64,000 nt of DNA from 14-2 sp963628035 (GTDB taxonomy: Bacteria > Bacillota > Clostridia > Lachnospirales > Lachnospiraceae). The stretch's first letter is position 1. Every line of letters begins with the position of its first letter. The notes under the pieces are model-generated. The model made no database searches, was not told the DNA's origin, and was given only the letters and a program-made list of their open reading frames with translations. A program made the translations under genes and the position numbers. Location: NCBI GenBank assembly GCA_963628035.1, contig CAVGED010000041.1, forward strand, positions 1 through 64,000, written 5' to 3'. Positions 14,813-23,403 of the stretch are shown one piece after another.

Positions 14813-17725
14813 TTAATCGGTAAAGCTGTTGGTGTTATCACCGCCGACATCCAGTGCCTGGCCGTTTAACAGCTGATCGGCGGTTGCAAAGCCGAAGCAA
14901 TATTCCAAGATCAGCCGGGATACCTCGGCGGCATTGGCGGAGGTGTATCCGTAGGCGATACGGGTAGTCAGGGCAATGGTTGGGTTATCATAAGGTGCGT
15001 AGCCGATAAACAACGCGTGGTTCGGTCTGGTCTTCACGATCTGTGCCGTACCGGTTTTACCCGCCACAGCCACCGATTCCGGGAAGTTCCGAAAGGCTTT
15101 ATGGTTCTCCACCACCATGCGCATACCGGAATGAATGGCATTCCAGGAACTGCTGCTGACCGTGTCCATGGAGCGCAGAAGCTGCGGACCATGATCCTCG
15201 ATAACATTTCCCTGGGAATCAGTCACCTTGTCCAAGAGCGTTAGCTGGTAGACATTTCCACTGTTTGCAACTGCTGCCGTGTACCGCGCCAGAGCTATGG
15301 TTGTAAAGCTGTGATTACCCTGTCCGATGGCCGAGGTGATGGGATACTCGTCCGAGATATTGGACGTCGATTCCGCGATCTCGACCCCGGTCTTTTCCCC
15401 CAGTCCATATAGCTGCGCATACTTGGTCAGTATCTCGATACCCTTCTGCTCCTGGTAGGTCTCGCCGGAGAGACTCATGTTGTAACCCAGCGTGTAGAAG
15501 AAGTAGTTGCAGGAATCCCGGATCGCCTGGGATACATTGATCTGTCCGTGTGTCCCACTTGGCCAGATCCAACACTTCGGTCCGTTTTCCACCAGCTCGA
15601 ACACACCCTTATCCACGATGGTAGTCCCGGTGGAGATATACCCTTCCGTCAGAGCAGCGGTGGCCGTCACAGGCTTAAAGGTAGAACCCGGAGCCGTCTT
15701 CTGCTGGGTAGCATTGTTATAGAAGGGAGAGGAAAGGTCATCATGCAGCAGGTTATAATAATTGGAATCCATGGTATTTGCCAGCCGATTGGTGTCATAG
15801 CCCGGATACGTCACACATGCCAACAGCTCCCCGGTCTGCGGATTGACGATGACACAGGAACCGGAGCAGGGATCTAAGGCCAACTGTGCCGGCGTGATCT
15901 CCAGATTCTTGATCTTATCCTTCAGGAAGCTGTATGCGTCCTTCGCGCCGCTTGAGAGGGCTGCATAATCAGACTCGTTACTGGCAAGCACCTGTTGATC
16001 GAACAGGAGCAGGCATAACTGCCGTCCCCGGATCTGATTGTCGCGGATCATATATTTGTACAGCTTCTTGCTGAAGGTCTTGTCCGTATTGAGCTGTGCT
16101 TCGATATAATCCAGCAGAGACTCGTAGATCTCCATGGTATCTGAATATTTGGAATTCGTCTCAAATCCGGTGATATCGATCCATTCCTGGGAGATGGCAT
16201 AGCGCAGGTACTCGGCGAGACTGATCTTCTCCCTGTTCCAATTTTTATATACCTCGCTGTCCTTGTCAATGGAATCTTTGTTCAGGATCCCGGTATTGGT
16301 CAGCATGGTCAGAACATAACTCATGTAGACCTGCTGCTCTTCGTCAAGCGCTCCGTAGGCCGTGGGGCTACCGGAGCTTAACTGGCTCCTGAGCCCGGAC
16401 AGGACGGATGATTGCTTGCTTAAGAAGGTCTGGTAAACCTCTCGCTCTGTCCCGCTGGCATTATCGTCTGTGAAGTGGCTGATGTCTATGACATTGTTGT
16501 TGATCAGCGCAAAATACACATCGTCGATGGGAATCTTGATGTCTGAGGCAGTTTTCCCGCCGTTATCGTACTCCTTGATGTTCTCAACCTTGGAATATAC
16601 GATACCTGCAATCTCCTGTTCCAGAAGATCATATACGACCTTCTGCAGGTCGCTGTCGATGGACAGGTAGACATCGTTTCCTGACTGGGACTCCTTACTT
16701 TCAATGACTTCTGTCACACGTCCGACGCTGTCCACATAGAACTTCTGATAGCCCTTGGTGCCCTGCAGCGTCATCTCCATGGACTGCTCGATGCCGGACT
16801 TCCCGATAACGTCTGTCAGGGTATAATCCTCATTTTCCTTGGAGAGCTCATCGTATTCCTCCTGGGATATCTTCCCGGTGTAACCTATGATGTGCGAGAA
16901 ATATTCACTGTCCACATACACACGAACGGTATCCTCTGAAATCGCAACGCCCGTAAGATGGTCGGAATTCTCCTTGATGGAAGCTACCGTCTTATCGGAC
17001 ACGCCCGTGGCAATCGTTGTGGTGATATAACGCTTGTAGCTGTTGAGGTTGATGGCATAGCGGATCACCAGGATCTTGTAAGCCATCTCCTTGCTGTACA
17101 ACTGCTGTCCGACACGCTTGTCGATATCCGACAGTGTATCTGTGCCTTCTAAGCGAATACCAAATTTCTTATCGGAACGGAGGAAATCGATCATCTGCGA
17201 AGGCGTGGCTTCACTCTCCTCGTATCCAAGCTTGTGCTTGTTTTTCTTCAGGTCTTCTATCTTGGAATATCCATAGACATCCGCCCGAAAACGGGTAAGG
17301 GTATTGCCCGATACCGTAAACTCATATTCTCCTTCCGCATTTAATTGAATGCTAAAATCATTGGCCAGGGCATCACCATTGCCTTCAATGATCGCAATGA
17401 TCTCAGCCAGCTCTGCATTCAGTCTGGCATTCTTGCTCCGGTCGCTGCTGTAGTAGCCGCTGTCTTCGATGGTCACGGAATTGGACAGTTCATTGTACGC
17501 CAAAAGCTTGCCGTTCCGGTCGTAGATATTGCCTCTGGTTCCAACGGTAGAGGTCTCTCGTTCCACGTTCAGCGTATAGTTGTCTGCATACTCCTGCCCG
17601 TGGATGATCTGCAGAGAGAACAGGCGCTGCACCAGGACAACGAACAGGATCAGCAGGATCAGGGAAAGCATAAACAGCCTGGACTTTATGATTTTTTTTG
17701 CAATCTCCTTGATGTCTTCAAACAA
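14813..17725 (-). CDS. class B penicillin-binding protein (PBP2/MrdA-like) for elongation
   Basis: A roughly 970-residue membrane-anchored transpeptidase that cross-links peptidoglycan with RodA. One membrane segment lies near residues 15-37. A large N-terminal pedestal is followed by the transpeptidase domain with STFK (about residue 680), SCNYF and KTGTA (about residue 890). The protein is long for the family, with an inserted region of several hundred residues (about 340-590). The start is uncertain: TTG at 17725 has AAAGGAG upstream at somewhat long spacing, while an alternative TTG at 17749 would add eight residues. It overlaps the end of mreD. Confidence 0.9.
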   Translation of the reverse strand: MFEDIKEIAKKIIKSRLFMLSLILLILFVVLVQRLFSLQIIHGQEYADNYTLNVERETSTVGTRGNIYDRNGKLLAYNELSNSVTIEDSGYYSSDRSKNARLNAELAEIIAIIEGNGDALANDFSIQLNAEGEYEFTVSGNTLTRFRADVYGYSKIEDLKKNKHKLGYEESEATPSQMIDFLRSDKKFGIRLEGTDTLSDIDKRVGQQLYSKEMAYKILVIRYAINLNSYKRYITTTIATGVSDKTVASIKENSDHLTGVAISEDTVRVYVDSEYFSHIIGYTGKISQEEYDELSKENEDYTLTDVIGKSGIEQSMEMTLQGTKGYQKFYVDSVGRVTEVIESKESQSGNDVYLSIDSDLQKVVYDLLEQEIAGIVYSKVENIKEYDNGGKTASDIKIPIDDVYFALINNNVIDISHFTDDNASGTEREVYQTFLSKQSSVLSGLRSQLSSGSPTAYGALDEEQQVYMSYVLTMLTNTGILNKDSIDKDSEVYKNWNREKISLAEYLRYAISQEWIDITGFETNSKYSDTMEIYESLLDYIEAQLNTDKTFSKKLYKYMIRDNQIRGRQLCLLLFDQQVLASNESDYAALSSGAKDAYSFLKDKIKNLEITPAQLALDPCSGSCVIVNPQTGELLACVTYPGYDTNRLANTMDSNYYNLLHDDLSSPFYNNATQQKTAPGSTFKPVTATAALTEGYISTGTTIVDKGVFELVENGPKCWIWPSGTHGQINVSQAIRDSCNYFFYTLGYNMSLSGETYQEQKGIEILTKYAQLYGLGEKTGVEIAESTSNISDEYPITSAIGQGNHSFTTIALARYTAAVANSGNVYQLTLLDKVTDSQGNVIEDHGPQLLRSMDTVSSSSWNAIHSGMRMVVENHKAFRNFPESVAVAGKTGTAQIVKTRPNHALFIGYAPYDNPTIALTTRIAYGYTSANAAEVSRLILEYCFGFATADQLLNGQALDVGGDNTNSFTD

Positions 17726-18236
17726 ATTTACTAGCGCTCCTTTTTTCAATGGCTTCCAGCTTCTGGTTGACCTTTAAAATGATAAAATACAAAAATATAG
17801 TAACAAGTATGGTATATACCAGCTCCGGTATCATGATATGCAGCAGGTAATAGCCAAACCGGAATTTTCCCCTCATGAGGAAAAGGAAAAAGTAAACCAG
17901 CAGGTTACAGGACAGATCACTGGCTGCGATGAGGATCATCGGCAGTTTCACATCATCCGGGTAAAAGCGTTTCCGGAATAAGCCGTTGATATAACCGATG
18001 TACATATACACCAGCGTGTAAAAACCAATGACATTTCCGAAGAAGATGTCCAGCAGCAACCCGCAGATAAAACCAATCCACATGCCTTCCTTCCTGCCCC
18101 GCATGAAACCGAAGGAGGAAACCAGCACCACCAGCAGGTTCGGTGAGATGTTCGCAAAGGCGAGAGCTGAAAACAGCGTATTCTGCAGCAAAAAGCACAG
18201 GATTATTATTATTAACACAGTTATTTTGCGTCTCAT
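17718..18236 (-). CDS. mreD: rod shape-determining protein MreD
   Basis: A 172-residue membrane protein with five or so hydrophobic segments, part of the MreBCD-RodA-PBP2 elongasome. The segments FGFMRGRKEGMWIGFICGLL and LDIFFGNVIGFYTLVYMYIGY are typical. An open frame extends 23 codons upstream, but ATG 18236 lies 13 bases after the mreC stop with GAAGGGA upstream, and gives the family start MRRKITVL. The 3' end overlaps the PBP2 start. Confidence 0.9.
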   Translation of the reverse strand: MRRKITVLIIIILCFLLQNTLFSALAFANISPNLLVVLVSSFGFMRGRKEGMWIGFICGLLLDIFFGNVIGFYTLVYMYIGYINGLFRKRFYPDDVKLPMILIAASDLSCNLLVYFFLFLMRGKFRFGYYLLHIMIPELVYTILVTIFLYFIILKVNQKLEAIEKRSASKFV

Positions 18237-18249
18237 ACCAATCCCTTCC

Positions 18250-19110
18250 TCACTCCGCTGTCTGCTTTTCCTGAAGAATGACCAGAACCTCCTCCAGATG
18301 CTCAAAATCCACAGCCGGGGTGATGGTTCCTGACCAGGTCAGGTTGTTGGCATCCTGGGAAAAGTCCTTGACATATCCGATAAGGATCCCCTGCAGATAT
18401 TTGTCACTGATGTTTGAAGTGACGATCTGCTCCCCGGCTTCCATGGTGTGCTCTCCCAGCTTCAGACCGGAGAATTCAATGACCTGACTCTCGTTCATGG
18501 TCTGTATATTTCCATTTACAATGCAGTAATCCGAATTGGAAAGTGTGGAACCGCTGACATTGCTGGATTCATCTATGATAGCCCGCACCTTGGCGAAATT
18601 CTGTCCCACATCGGTCACAATGCCCACCAGTCCGCTTCCGGCAATGACATTCATATCCTTCTGTATGCCATCCTTTATGCCTTTGTCAATGAGAAATGTG
18701 GAAAACCAGTTGCCGCTGTCCCGGCTGATGACCCTGGCACCTACCTTCTCATAGCTTGGGTATTTCTGATCCAGCGCGTACAATTCCCGGAGATTGTCAA
18801 GCTCGCTCTTCTCAAGCTTCAGGGTACTCAGATCCGTTGTTAGCTGATCCACCTGGGCTTTTAATGCCTCATTCTCCTGCACCAGCGATTCCATGGCCCG
18901 GAAATTCTCTGCTTTGTCAGAGAACCAGGAGCCAACCGTGTTGATTCCGCGCTGCATGGGTACGAATACATATCCGGCCACCGTATGCAGCGGGCCACCG
19001 GAAAGGTTAAAAGTAAAGCTGATAAACAGTGCCGCCACACATATTCCGGTGAGTATCAGCAGCAAATATCTGGTTGGTATCGTAAATTTCGATTTACGTC
19101 TCACTTTCAA
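18250..19110 (-). CDS. mreC: rod shape-determining protein MreC
   Basis: A 286-residue bitopic protein that links the MreB filament to outer cell-wall enzymes. A basic N-terminus and membrane segment (about 10-33) are followed by a coiled coil (about 65-105, rich in LVQENEALKAQV heptads) and a beta-rich outer domain. Start choice: TTG at 19110 sits six bases after GAGGAG, whereas TTG 19116 touches it, so 19110 is preferred. It lies just after mreB. Confidence 0.9.
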   Translation of the reverse strand: MKVRRKSKFTIPTRYLLLILTGICVAALFISFTFNLSGGPLHTVAGYVFVPMQRGINTVGSWFSDKAENFRAMESLVQENEALKAQVDQLTTDLSTLKLEKSELDNLRELYALDQKYPSYEKVGARVISRDSGNWFSTFLIDKGIKDGIQKDMNVIAGSGLVGIVTDVGQNFAKVRAIIDESSNVSGSTLSNSDYCIVNGNIQTMNESQVIEFSGLKLGEHTMEAGEQIVTSNISDKYLQGILIGYVKDFSQDANNLTWSGTITPAVDFEHLEEVLVILQEKQTAE

Positions 19111-19121
19111 TGCCAACTCCT

Positions 19122-20141
19122 CTATCTAAATATTATGGTTTTCATGCTGAATGTCAGCCGCTTGTACTTCTCATCCGATACAATCTTGATAAGTCCGCGC
19201 ACTGCACTCTCCTCAGGGTAATCGCAGCTATTCACCCGTATATTAGTGATCTGTGTGAACAATTCGCCCAGATGCGATATCTTAGAGGCACCCCCGGTCA
19301 GGTAAATACCGGAATGGATGATATCCTTCGCCAGCTCCGGCGGCGTTTTCTCCAGTATCATCTTGATGGAGCTGCAGATTCCGGCCAGACTGTCCTTAAT
19401 CGCCTCATATACCATGGAGGTAGATATCTCCATCTCCACCGGAAGTCCGCTGACTACGTCCCGTCCGACGATCACAGCCGTTTTCTCATCAACATCCGGG
19501 AGCGCACAGCCGATCTCCTCCTTCAAGAAGCAGGCTGTCTTCTGCCCGATCACAAGATTATAATTGCGCTTCAAATGGCTCATGATCGCCTCGTCCAGAC
19601 GCCGTCCGCCAAAGTGCATAAGCTCACTCAGCACAAGGCCGCCCAGGGAAATTACCGAGATCTCCGTGGTATCCGCTCCCATGTCCACGATCATGTAGCC
19701 TGTGGGAGAATTCACATCCAGTCCCAGCCCGACACCGTCGGCGATGGGTTTCTCACAGAGCAGAACGCTCTTAGGCCGAAAATCGCTCTTATAGAACAGA
19801 TCGAAAAAAGCCTTCTTCTCCACCTCGGTGATATCCGTCGGAACGGCCACGATGAATTCCGCACCCTTGATGCGGCTTCGCATGTGCTTCTCCAGCAGCT
19901 CACAGATCATTGTCTGCATATTGTTGTAGTCGGCAATGACGCCCGTGACCACCGGAAAAGATACCTGTATGGACTCAGGCGCCTTCTCATACATGGCATA
20001 GGCTTCGTTGCCGAAGGCGTACAGCTCATCCTTGTTTACGATCGCCACGGTGTTTTTCTCGTTGATGACTTTTCCTGTGCTCTTGCAGAAAATCTTAAGA
20101 TTGCTGGTGCCCAGGTCGATTCCATATACGTTGTTTGACAT
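19122..20141 (-). CDS. mreB: rod shape-determining protein MreB
   Basis: A 339-residue bacterial actin. Nucleotide-binding segments are GIDLGTSNLKIF (phosphate 1, residues 8-19), VDMGADTTEI (phosphate 2) and YLTGGASKI (adenosine). It polymerises under the membrane and guides wall synthesis during elongation. It heads the mreBCD-PBP2 block. The sequence departs from textbook MreB in several loops, so it may be an Mbl/MreB paralogue. Confidence 0.9.
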   Translation of the reverse strand: MSNNVYGIDLGTSNLKIFCKSTGKVINEKNTVAIVNKDELYAFGNEAYAMYEKAPESIQVSFPVVTGVIADYNNMQTMICELLEKHMRSRIKGAEFIVAVPTDITEVEKKAFFDLFYKSDFRPKSVLLCEKPIADGVGLGLDVNSPTGYMIVDMGADTTEISVISLGGLVLSELMHFGGRRLDEAIMSHLKRNYNLVIGQKTACFLKEEIGCALPDVDEKTAVIVGRDVVSGLPVEMEISTSMVYEAIKDSLAGICSSIKMILEKTPPELAKDIIHSGIYLTGGASKISHLGELFTQITNIRVNSCDYPEESAVRGLIKIVSDEKYKRLTFSMKTIIFR

Positions 20142-20153
20142 TTCTTTTTCCTT

Positions 20154-20843
20154 TCAGTTCAGCAGACCGCTTTCCCGGAAGCTGGTATAGCAGCTGTCTC
20201 CAATGATGATGTGATCTGCCAGGTTGATTCCCAGCATACGTCCGCATTCCGCCACACGGCTGGTGATACGCTTATCTTCGTTGCTGGGAGTGGCATCCCC
20301 GCTGGGATGGTTATGCAGGATGATGATGTTGACCGCCTGCCGATCCAGTGCCCTTAAGTAAATCTCTCTGGGTGAGACCAGTGAAGAATTAACGGTTCCG
20401 ATTGACAGCACTTCGTCTCCCAGAAAATGGTTCTTGGCGTCGAACATAGCCAACAGCAGCTTCTCCTTTGGTTCGTGCCGCAACTGTTCCATATAATAAT
20501 AGGCGACGGTTTTCGGATCGGTAGCCACAAGATTCTTCTGGTAAAGGGTGGCTGTCATACGCTTGCTGATCTCTGCAATGCATTTCAGCTGGATGGCCTT
20601 CACCCGTCCGATGCCCGGAATCTTCGCCAGATCTTCCATGGACAGGCGGTTTAAGTTCAGGAGGTTCTGCTGCTCCCGGCAGAGAACATCCTGTGCCAGC
20701 TCAATGGCTGTGCGTGTCTGACTGCCGCTCCGAAGGATAACAGCCAGAAGCTCTGCGTCGGAGAGTGTTTCCGGACCTTTCTTAAGGAATTTCTCATAGG
20801 GGCGCTCGGACTCCGGCAGTTCTTTCATGGTAATGTGGGGCAT
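20154..20843 (-). CDS. radC: RadC family protein (JAB domain)
   Basis: A 229-residue protein. Residues about 1-80 contain a helix-hairpin-helix region (LSMEDLAKIPGIGRVKAIQLK) and residues 105-229 a JAMM-type metalloprotease-like domain with HNHPSGDATPSNED. Despite the name, a role in DNA repair is not established for the family. It begins the shape-gene run next to mreB, as in many bacteria. ATG 20843 follows AAAGGAAAAG, and an extended -10 promoter lies upstream. Confidence 0.93.
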   Translation of the reverse strand: MPHITMKELPESERPYEKFLKKGPETLSDAELLAVILRSGSQTRTAIELAQDVLCREQQNLLNLNRLSMEDLAKIPGIGRVKAIQLKCIAEISKRMTATLYQKNLVATDPKTVAYYYMEQLRHEPKEKLLLAMFDAKNHFLGDEVLSIGTVNSSLVSPREIYLRALDRQAVNIIILHNHPSGDATPSNEDKRITSRVAECGRMLGINLADHIIIGDSCYTSFRESGLLN

Positions 20844-20906
20844 ATACTTTTCCTTTCCGGCCTCTACACCACAAAGATGGGCTTTGAAGAAAAAGATTTA
20901 CATTTT

Positions 20907-20936
20907 ATTTTAGCACAAATCAGGCGGAATGTACAA
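20907..20936 (-). promoter_or_regulatory. promoter for the radC-mreBCD-min run
   Basis: On the - strand TTGTAC (20931-20936), 18 bases, then TGC-TAAAAT (-10 at 20907-20912), an extended -10. It lies between the structured repeat at 20957-21128 and radC. Confidence 0.5.
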
Positions 20937-20956
20937 CTCATATTTGTAAAATTATT

Positions 20957-21128
20957 TAACAGTTCAGCCAGCCAGGAAATAAAAAGACAGACCGTGCAAA
21001 TTTATTTGCTAAGGGCAGCCTTTTTATTTCTGTGGATTGGCGAAACGCCAATCAGCCACAGACAAGAGCTGCTTGACAGCGAATAGCCTTCGCAGAAGGC
21101 GGTCTGTGGCTTGCTGGCTGAACTGTTA
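20957..21128 (-). repeat. expanded copy B of the dispersed palindrome: 172-nt multi-stem element
   Basis: Perfect 16-bp outer arms TAACAGTTCAGCCAGC (20957-20972) and GCTGGCTGAACTGTTA (21113-21128). Inside are ACAGACCG / CGGTCTGT (20987-20994 with 21100-21107), GCAAAT / ATTTGC (20996-21009), a 13-bp hairpin at 21030-21061 (CTGTGG-ATTGGCG-AAA-CGCCAAT-CAG-CCACAG), GCTG / CAGC (about 21068-21080) and GCCTTC-GCA-GAAGGC (21086-21100). GAAATAAAAAG (20976-20986) can alternatively pair with CTTTTTATTTC (21020-21030). It starts four bases after the stop of the PLP-enzyme gene. Confidence 0.75.
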
Positions 21129-21132
21129 GTTA

Positions 21133-22422
21133 CTAAAGTTTTACCAGTCCTGCCTCATATAGCTTCTGCAACGACATCAGTATCCCGTATTTTGCATGAT
21201 ACCAGGTAAGTCCGCCCTGAAAATACACCGCATAAGGCGGACGTAAGGGACCGTCGGCGCTAAGCTCGATGGAGGATCCCTGCACGAATGCACCTGCCGC
21301 CATGATCACCGGACTGTCGTAGCCGGGCATGGCCCACGGCTCCGGGGTCACGTGACTGTCCACCGGGGCGGCGGCCTGGATCCCCTTACAGAAGGCAATC
21401 AGGGCCTCCGGGGAGTTCAGCGTTACCGCCTGGATGATATCATGGCGTGTCTCCGTGGCATTCGGGACAACCGAAAAGCCCAGGCTCTCATAGATATTGG
21501 CTGCAAATATAGCGCCCTTTAAGGCTCCGGCCGTGACCGTCGGCGCAAGGAAGAAGCCCTGATAGAAGTCCTTGATGACACCAAGGGAGGCGCCAACCTC
21601 CTTGCCAAGCCCCGGAGAAGTCAGACGGTATGCGGCGTTCTCTACGCATTCCTTTTTTCCGACAATATAGCCGCCGATGGGGGCAAGCCCGCCGCCGGGA
21701 TTCTTGATCAGGGAACCTACCACCATATCAGCGCCTACCTGGGTCGGCTCTATGGTCTCCACAAACTCTCCATAACAATTATCCACCATTACAAGCACAT
21801 CCGGCTTGATGGCTTTGACGAAGGCGATCAGCTCGCCTATGCGGGCAACGGACAGAGTTGGACGTGTCTGATAACCCTTGGATCGCTGGATGGTGACAAG
21901 CTTTGTTTTTTCATTGATGGCTGTTTTGATGGATTCGTAGTCAAAGCTGCCGTCCTCCTTTAAGTCCACCTGGCGGTAGGTGATGCCGTATTCTGCCAGA
22001 GAACCCATGGAGGGACGGATCCCGATAACCTCTTCTAAGGTGTCGTAGGGCTTTCCCACCGGGGACAGCAGCTCATCGCCGGGGCGCAGATTGGACATAA
22101 GTGCCAGAGCCAGTGCATGTGTTCCGCATGTGATCTGCGGACGCACCAGGGCTGCCTCTGCCTGAAAGCAGCTGGCGTAGACCTCCTCCAACGTATCCCG
22201 GCCCAGGTCATTGTAACCGTAGCCATTTGTAGCCATGAAGCATTCGGCACTGACACGGTGCTTCTGCATGGCCGCCAGAACCTTTAGCTGATTGTATTCG
22301 GCGGTCTCATCGATGGCCGCAAAGCGTTCCCTAAGCTTCTCTTCTGTCTTCCTCCCGAATGCATAGACCTCCGGGCTTAAGCCAAGCTCCTGATATTTCT
22401 GAAATATATCTGTTTCTGTCAT
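21133..22422 (-). CDS. methionine gamma-lyase family PLP enzyme (YnbB/aluminium-resistance family)
   Basis: A 429-residue fold-type I PLP enzyme of the YnbB group, often annotated as aluminium resistance protein. The PLP lysine lies in IQRSKGYQTRP (near residue 235), and the phosphate-binding and substrate region includes ITCGTHALALAL and NPGGGLAPIGGY. The physiological substrate is not established. The open frame extends eight codons up to a TTG, but ATG 22422 follows CTGGAGGAAGCT and is preferred. It is downstream of miaA. Confidence 0.9.
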   Translation of the reverse strand: MTETDIFQKYQELGLSPEVYAFGRKTEEKLRERFAAIDETAEYNQLKVLAAMQKHRVSAECFMATNGYGYNDLGRDTLEEVYASCFQAEAALVRPQITCGTHALALALMSNLRPGDELLSPVGKPYDTLEEVIGIRPSMGSLAEYGITYRQVDLKEDGSFDYESIKTAINEKTKLVTIQRSKGYQTRPTLSVARIGELIAFVKAIKPDVLVMVDNCYGEFVETIEPTQVGADMVVGSLIKNPGGGLAPIGGYIVGKKECVENAAYRLTSPGLGKEVGASLGVIKDFYQGFFLAPTVTAGALKGAIFAANIYESLGFSVVPNATETRHDIIQAVTLNSPEALIAFCKGIQAAAPVDSHVTPEPWAMPGYDSPVIMAAGAFVQGSSIELSADGPLRPPYAVYFQGGLTWYHAKYGILMSLQKLYEAGLVKL

Positions 22423-22452
22423 AGCTTCCTCCAGATTTTTGTACAATAGTTG

Positions 22453-23403
22453 TTATTCGAATGAAAGTCCTTTTTCTGCCATCTTCTGTTCCATGAATTG
22501 TAGTATCTTCTGCTCATCATAGTTGAAGTCCGGCTTATTCAGCCAGATGACATCACGTTCCCGGCGAAACCAGGTCAGTTGCCGCTTGGCAAAGTGTCTT
22601 GTGTCCCGTTTGATGAGATATACAGCTTCATCAAGGCTGATCTGTCCATCCAGGTAATCCAAAATCTCCTTATAACCAAGTCCCTGCATGGATACCATGT
22701 CTCTGGTACAGCCCATGGCTTTTAAGGACTTCACCTCTTCCACCAGTCCTTCCTGAAGCATTTGATCCACACGCTGTTCGATGCGTTGGTACAGTCGCGC
22801 GCGTTCATCGTTCAGGACAAAATAGCAGAACTCATAAGGTGACTCCTTCTGCCGCTCGGCTTCGTTATGCTCCGATATCTTCTGCCCGGTGAGGTGATGG
22901 TACTCCAGGGCACGGATCACACGCTTGATATTGTTTTCATGGATATCCTGCGCGGATCTCTCATCCACCTTAAGCAGCAGTTCGTGCAGATAGGAAGCAC
23001 CCTTCTCTTGCGCCAGTTGTTCCAGGCTCCTGCGGTATGCGGGATCCTGCTCTTCCTCCGTAAAATCAATACCGTACAGCAATGCCTGGATATAGAACCC
23101 TGTTCCTCCGGTGATGATCGGAAGCTTCCCCTGTGCATAGATTTCTGTCATGGCTGCCTGCGCCATCTCCTGAAAACGGACCACATGGAATTCCTCCCAG
23201 GGCTTTAGTGCGTCGATCAGATAATGGGGAACGCCCTGCTGTTCCTCCGGCTTAATTTTCGCAGAGCCGATGTCCATATGGCGGTATACCTGCATGGAAT
23301 CAGCCGAGATGATAGCTCCGTTCACCGCCTTGGCAAGGGCGATGGACAGTTCTGTTTTTCCAACGGCCGTAGGGCCGGTCAATATGATCAAAGGCTTCTT
23401 CAT
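22453..23403 (-). CDS. miaA: tRNA dimethylallyltransferase
   Basis: A 316-residue enzyme that transfers a dimethylallyl group to A37 of tRNAs reading U-initial codons. The P-loop GPTAVGKTELS is at residues 9-19, with the DSMQVYR motif near 35-41 and GGTGFY near 100. The frame is open 25 codons upstream within mutL, but the ATG at 23403 shares one base with the mutL TGA and gives the family start MKKPLIILTG. mutS-mutL-miaA is a widespread order. Confidence 0.95.
   Translation of the reverse strand: MKKPLIILTGPTAVGKTELSIALAKAVNGAIISADSMQVYRHMDIGSAKIKPEEQQGVPHYLIDALKPWEEFHVVRFQEMAQAAMTEIYAQGKLPIITGGTGFYIQALLYGIDFTEEEQDPAYRRSLEQLAQEKGASYLHELLLKVDERSAQDIHENNIKRVIRALEYHHLTGQKISEHNEAERQKESPYEFCYFVLNDERARLYQRIEQRVDQMLQEGLVEEVKSLKAMGCTRDMVSMQGLGYKEILDYLDGQISLDEAVYLIKRDTRHFAKRQLTWFRRERDVIWLNKPDFNYDEQKILQFMEQKMAEKGLSFE

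Noticed and set aside
19110..20138. 342-codon open frame opposite mreB
   Set aside because: mreB matches its family along the whole length; the antisense frame has no recognisable domain.
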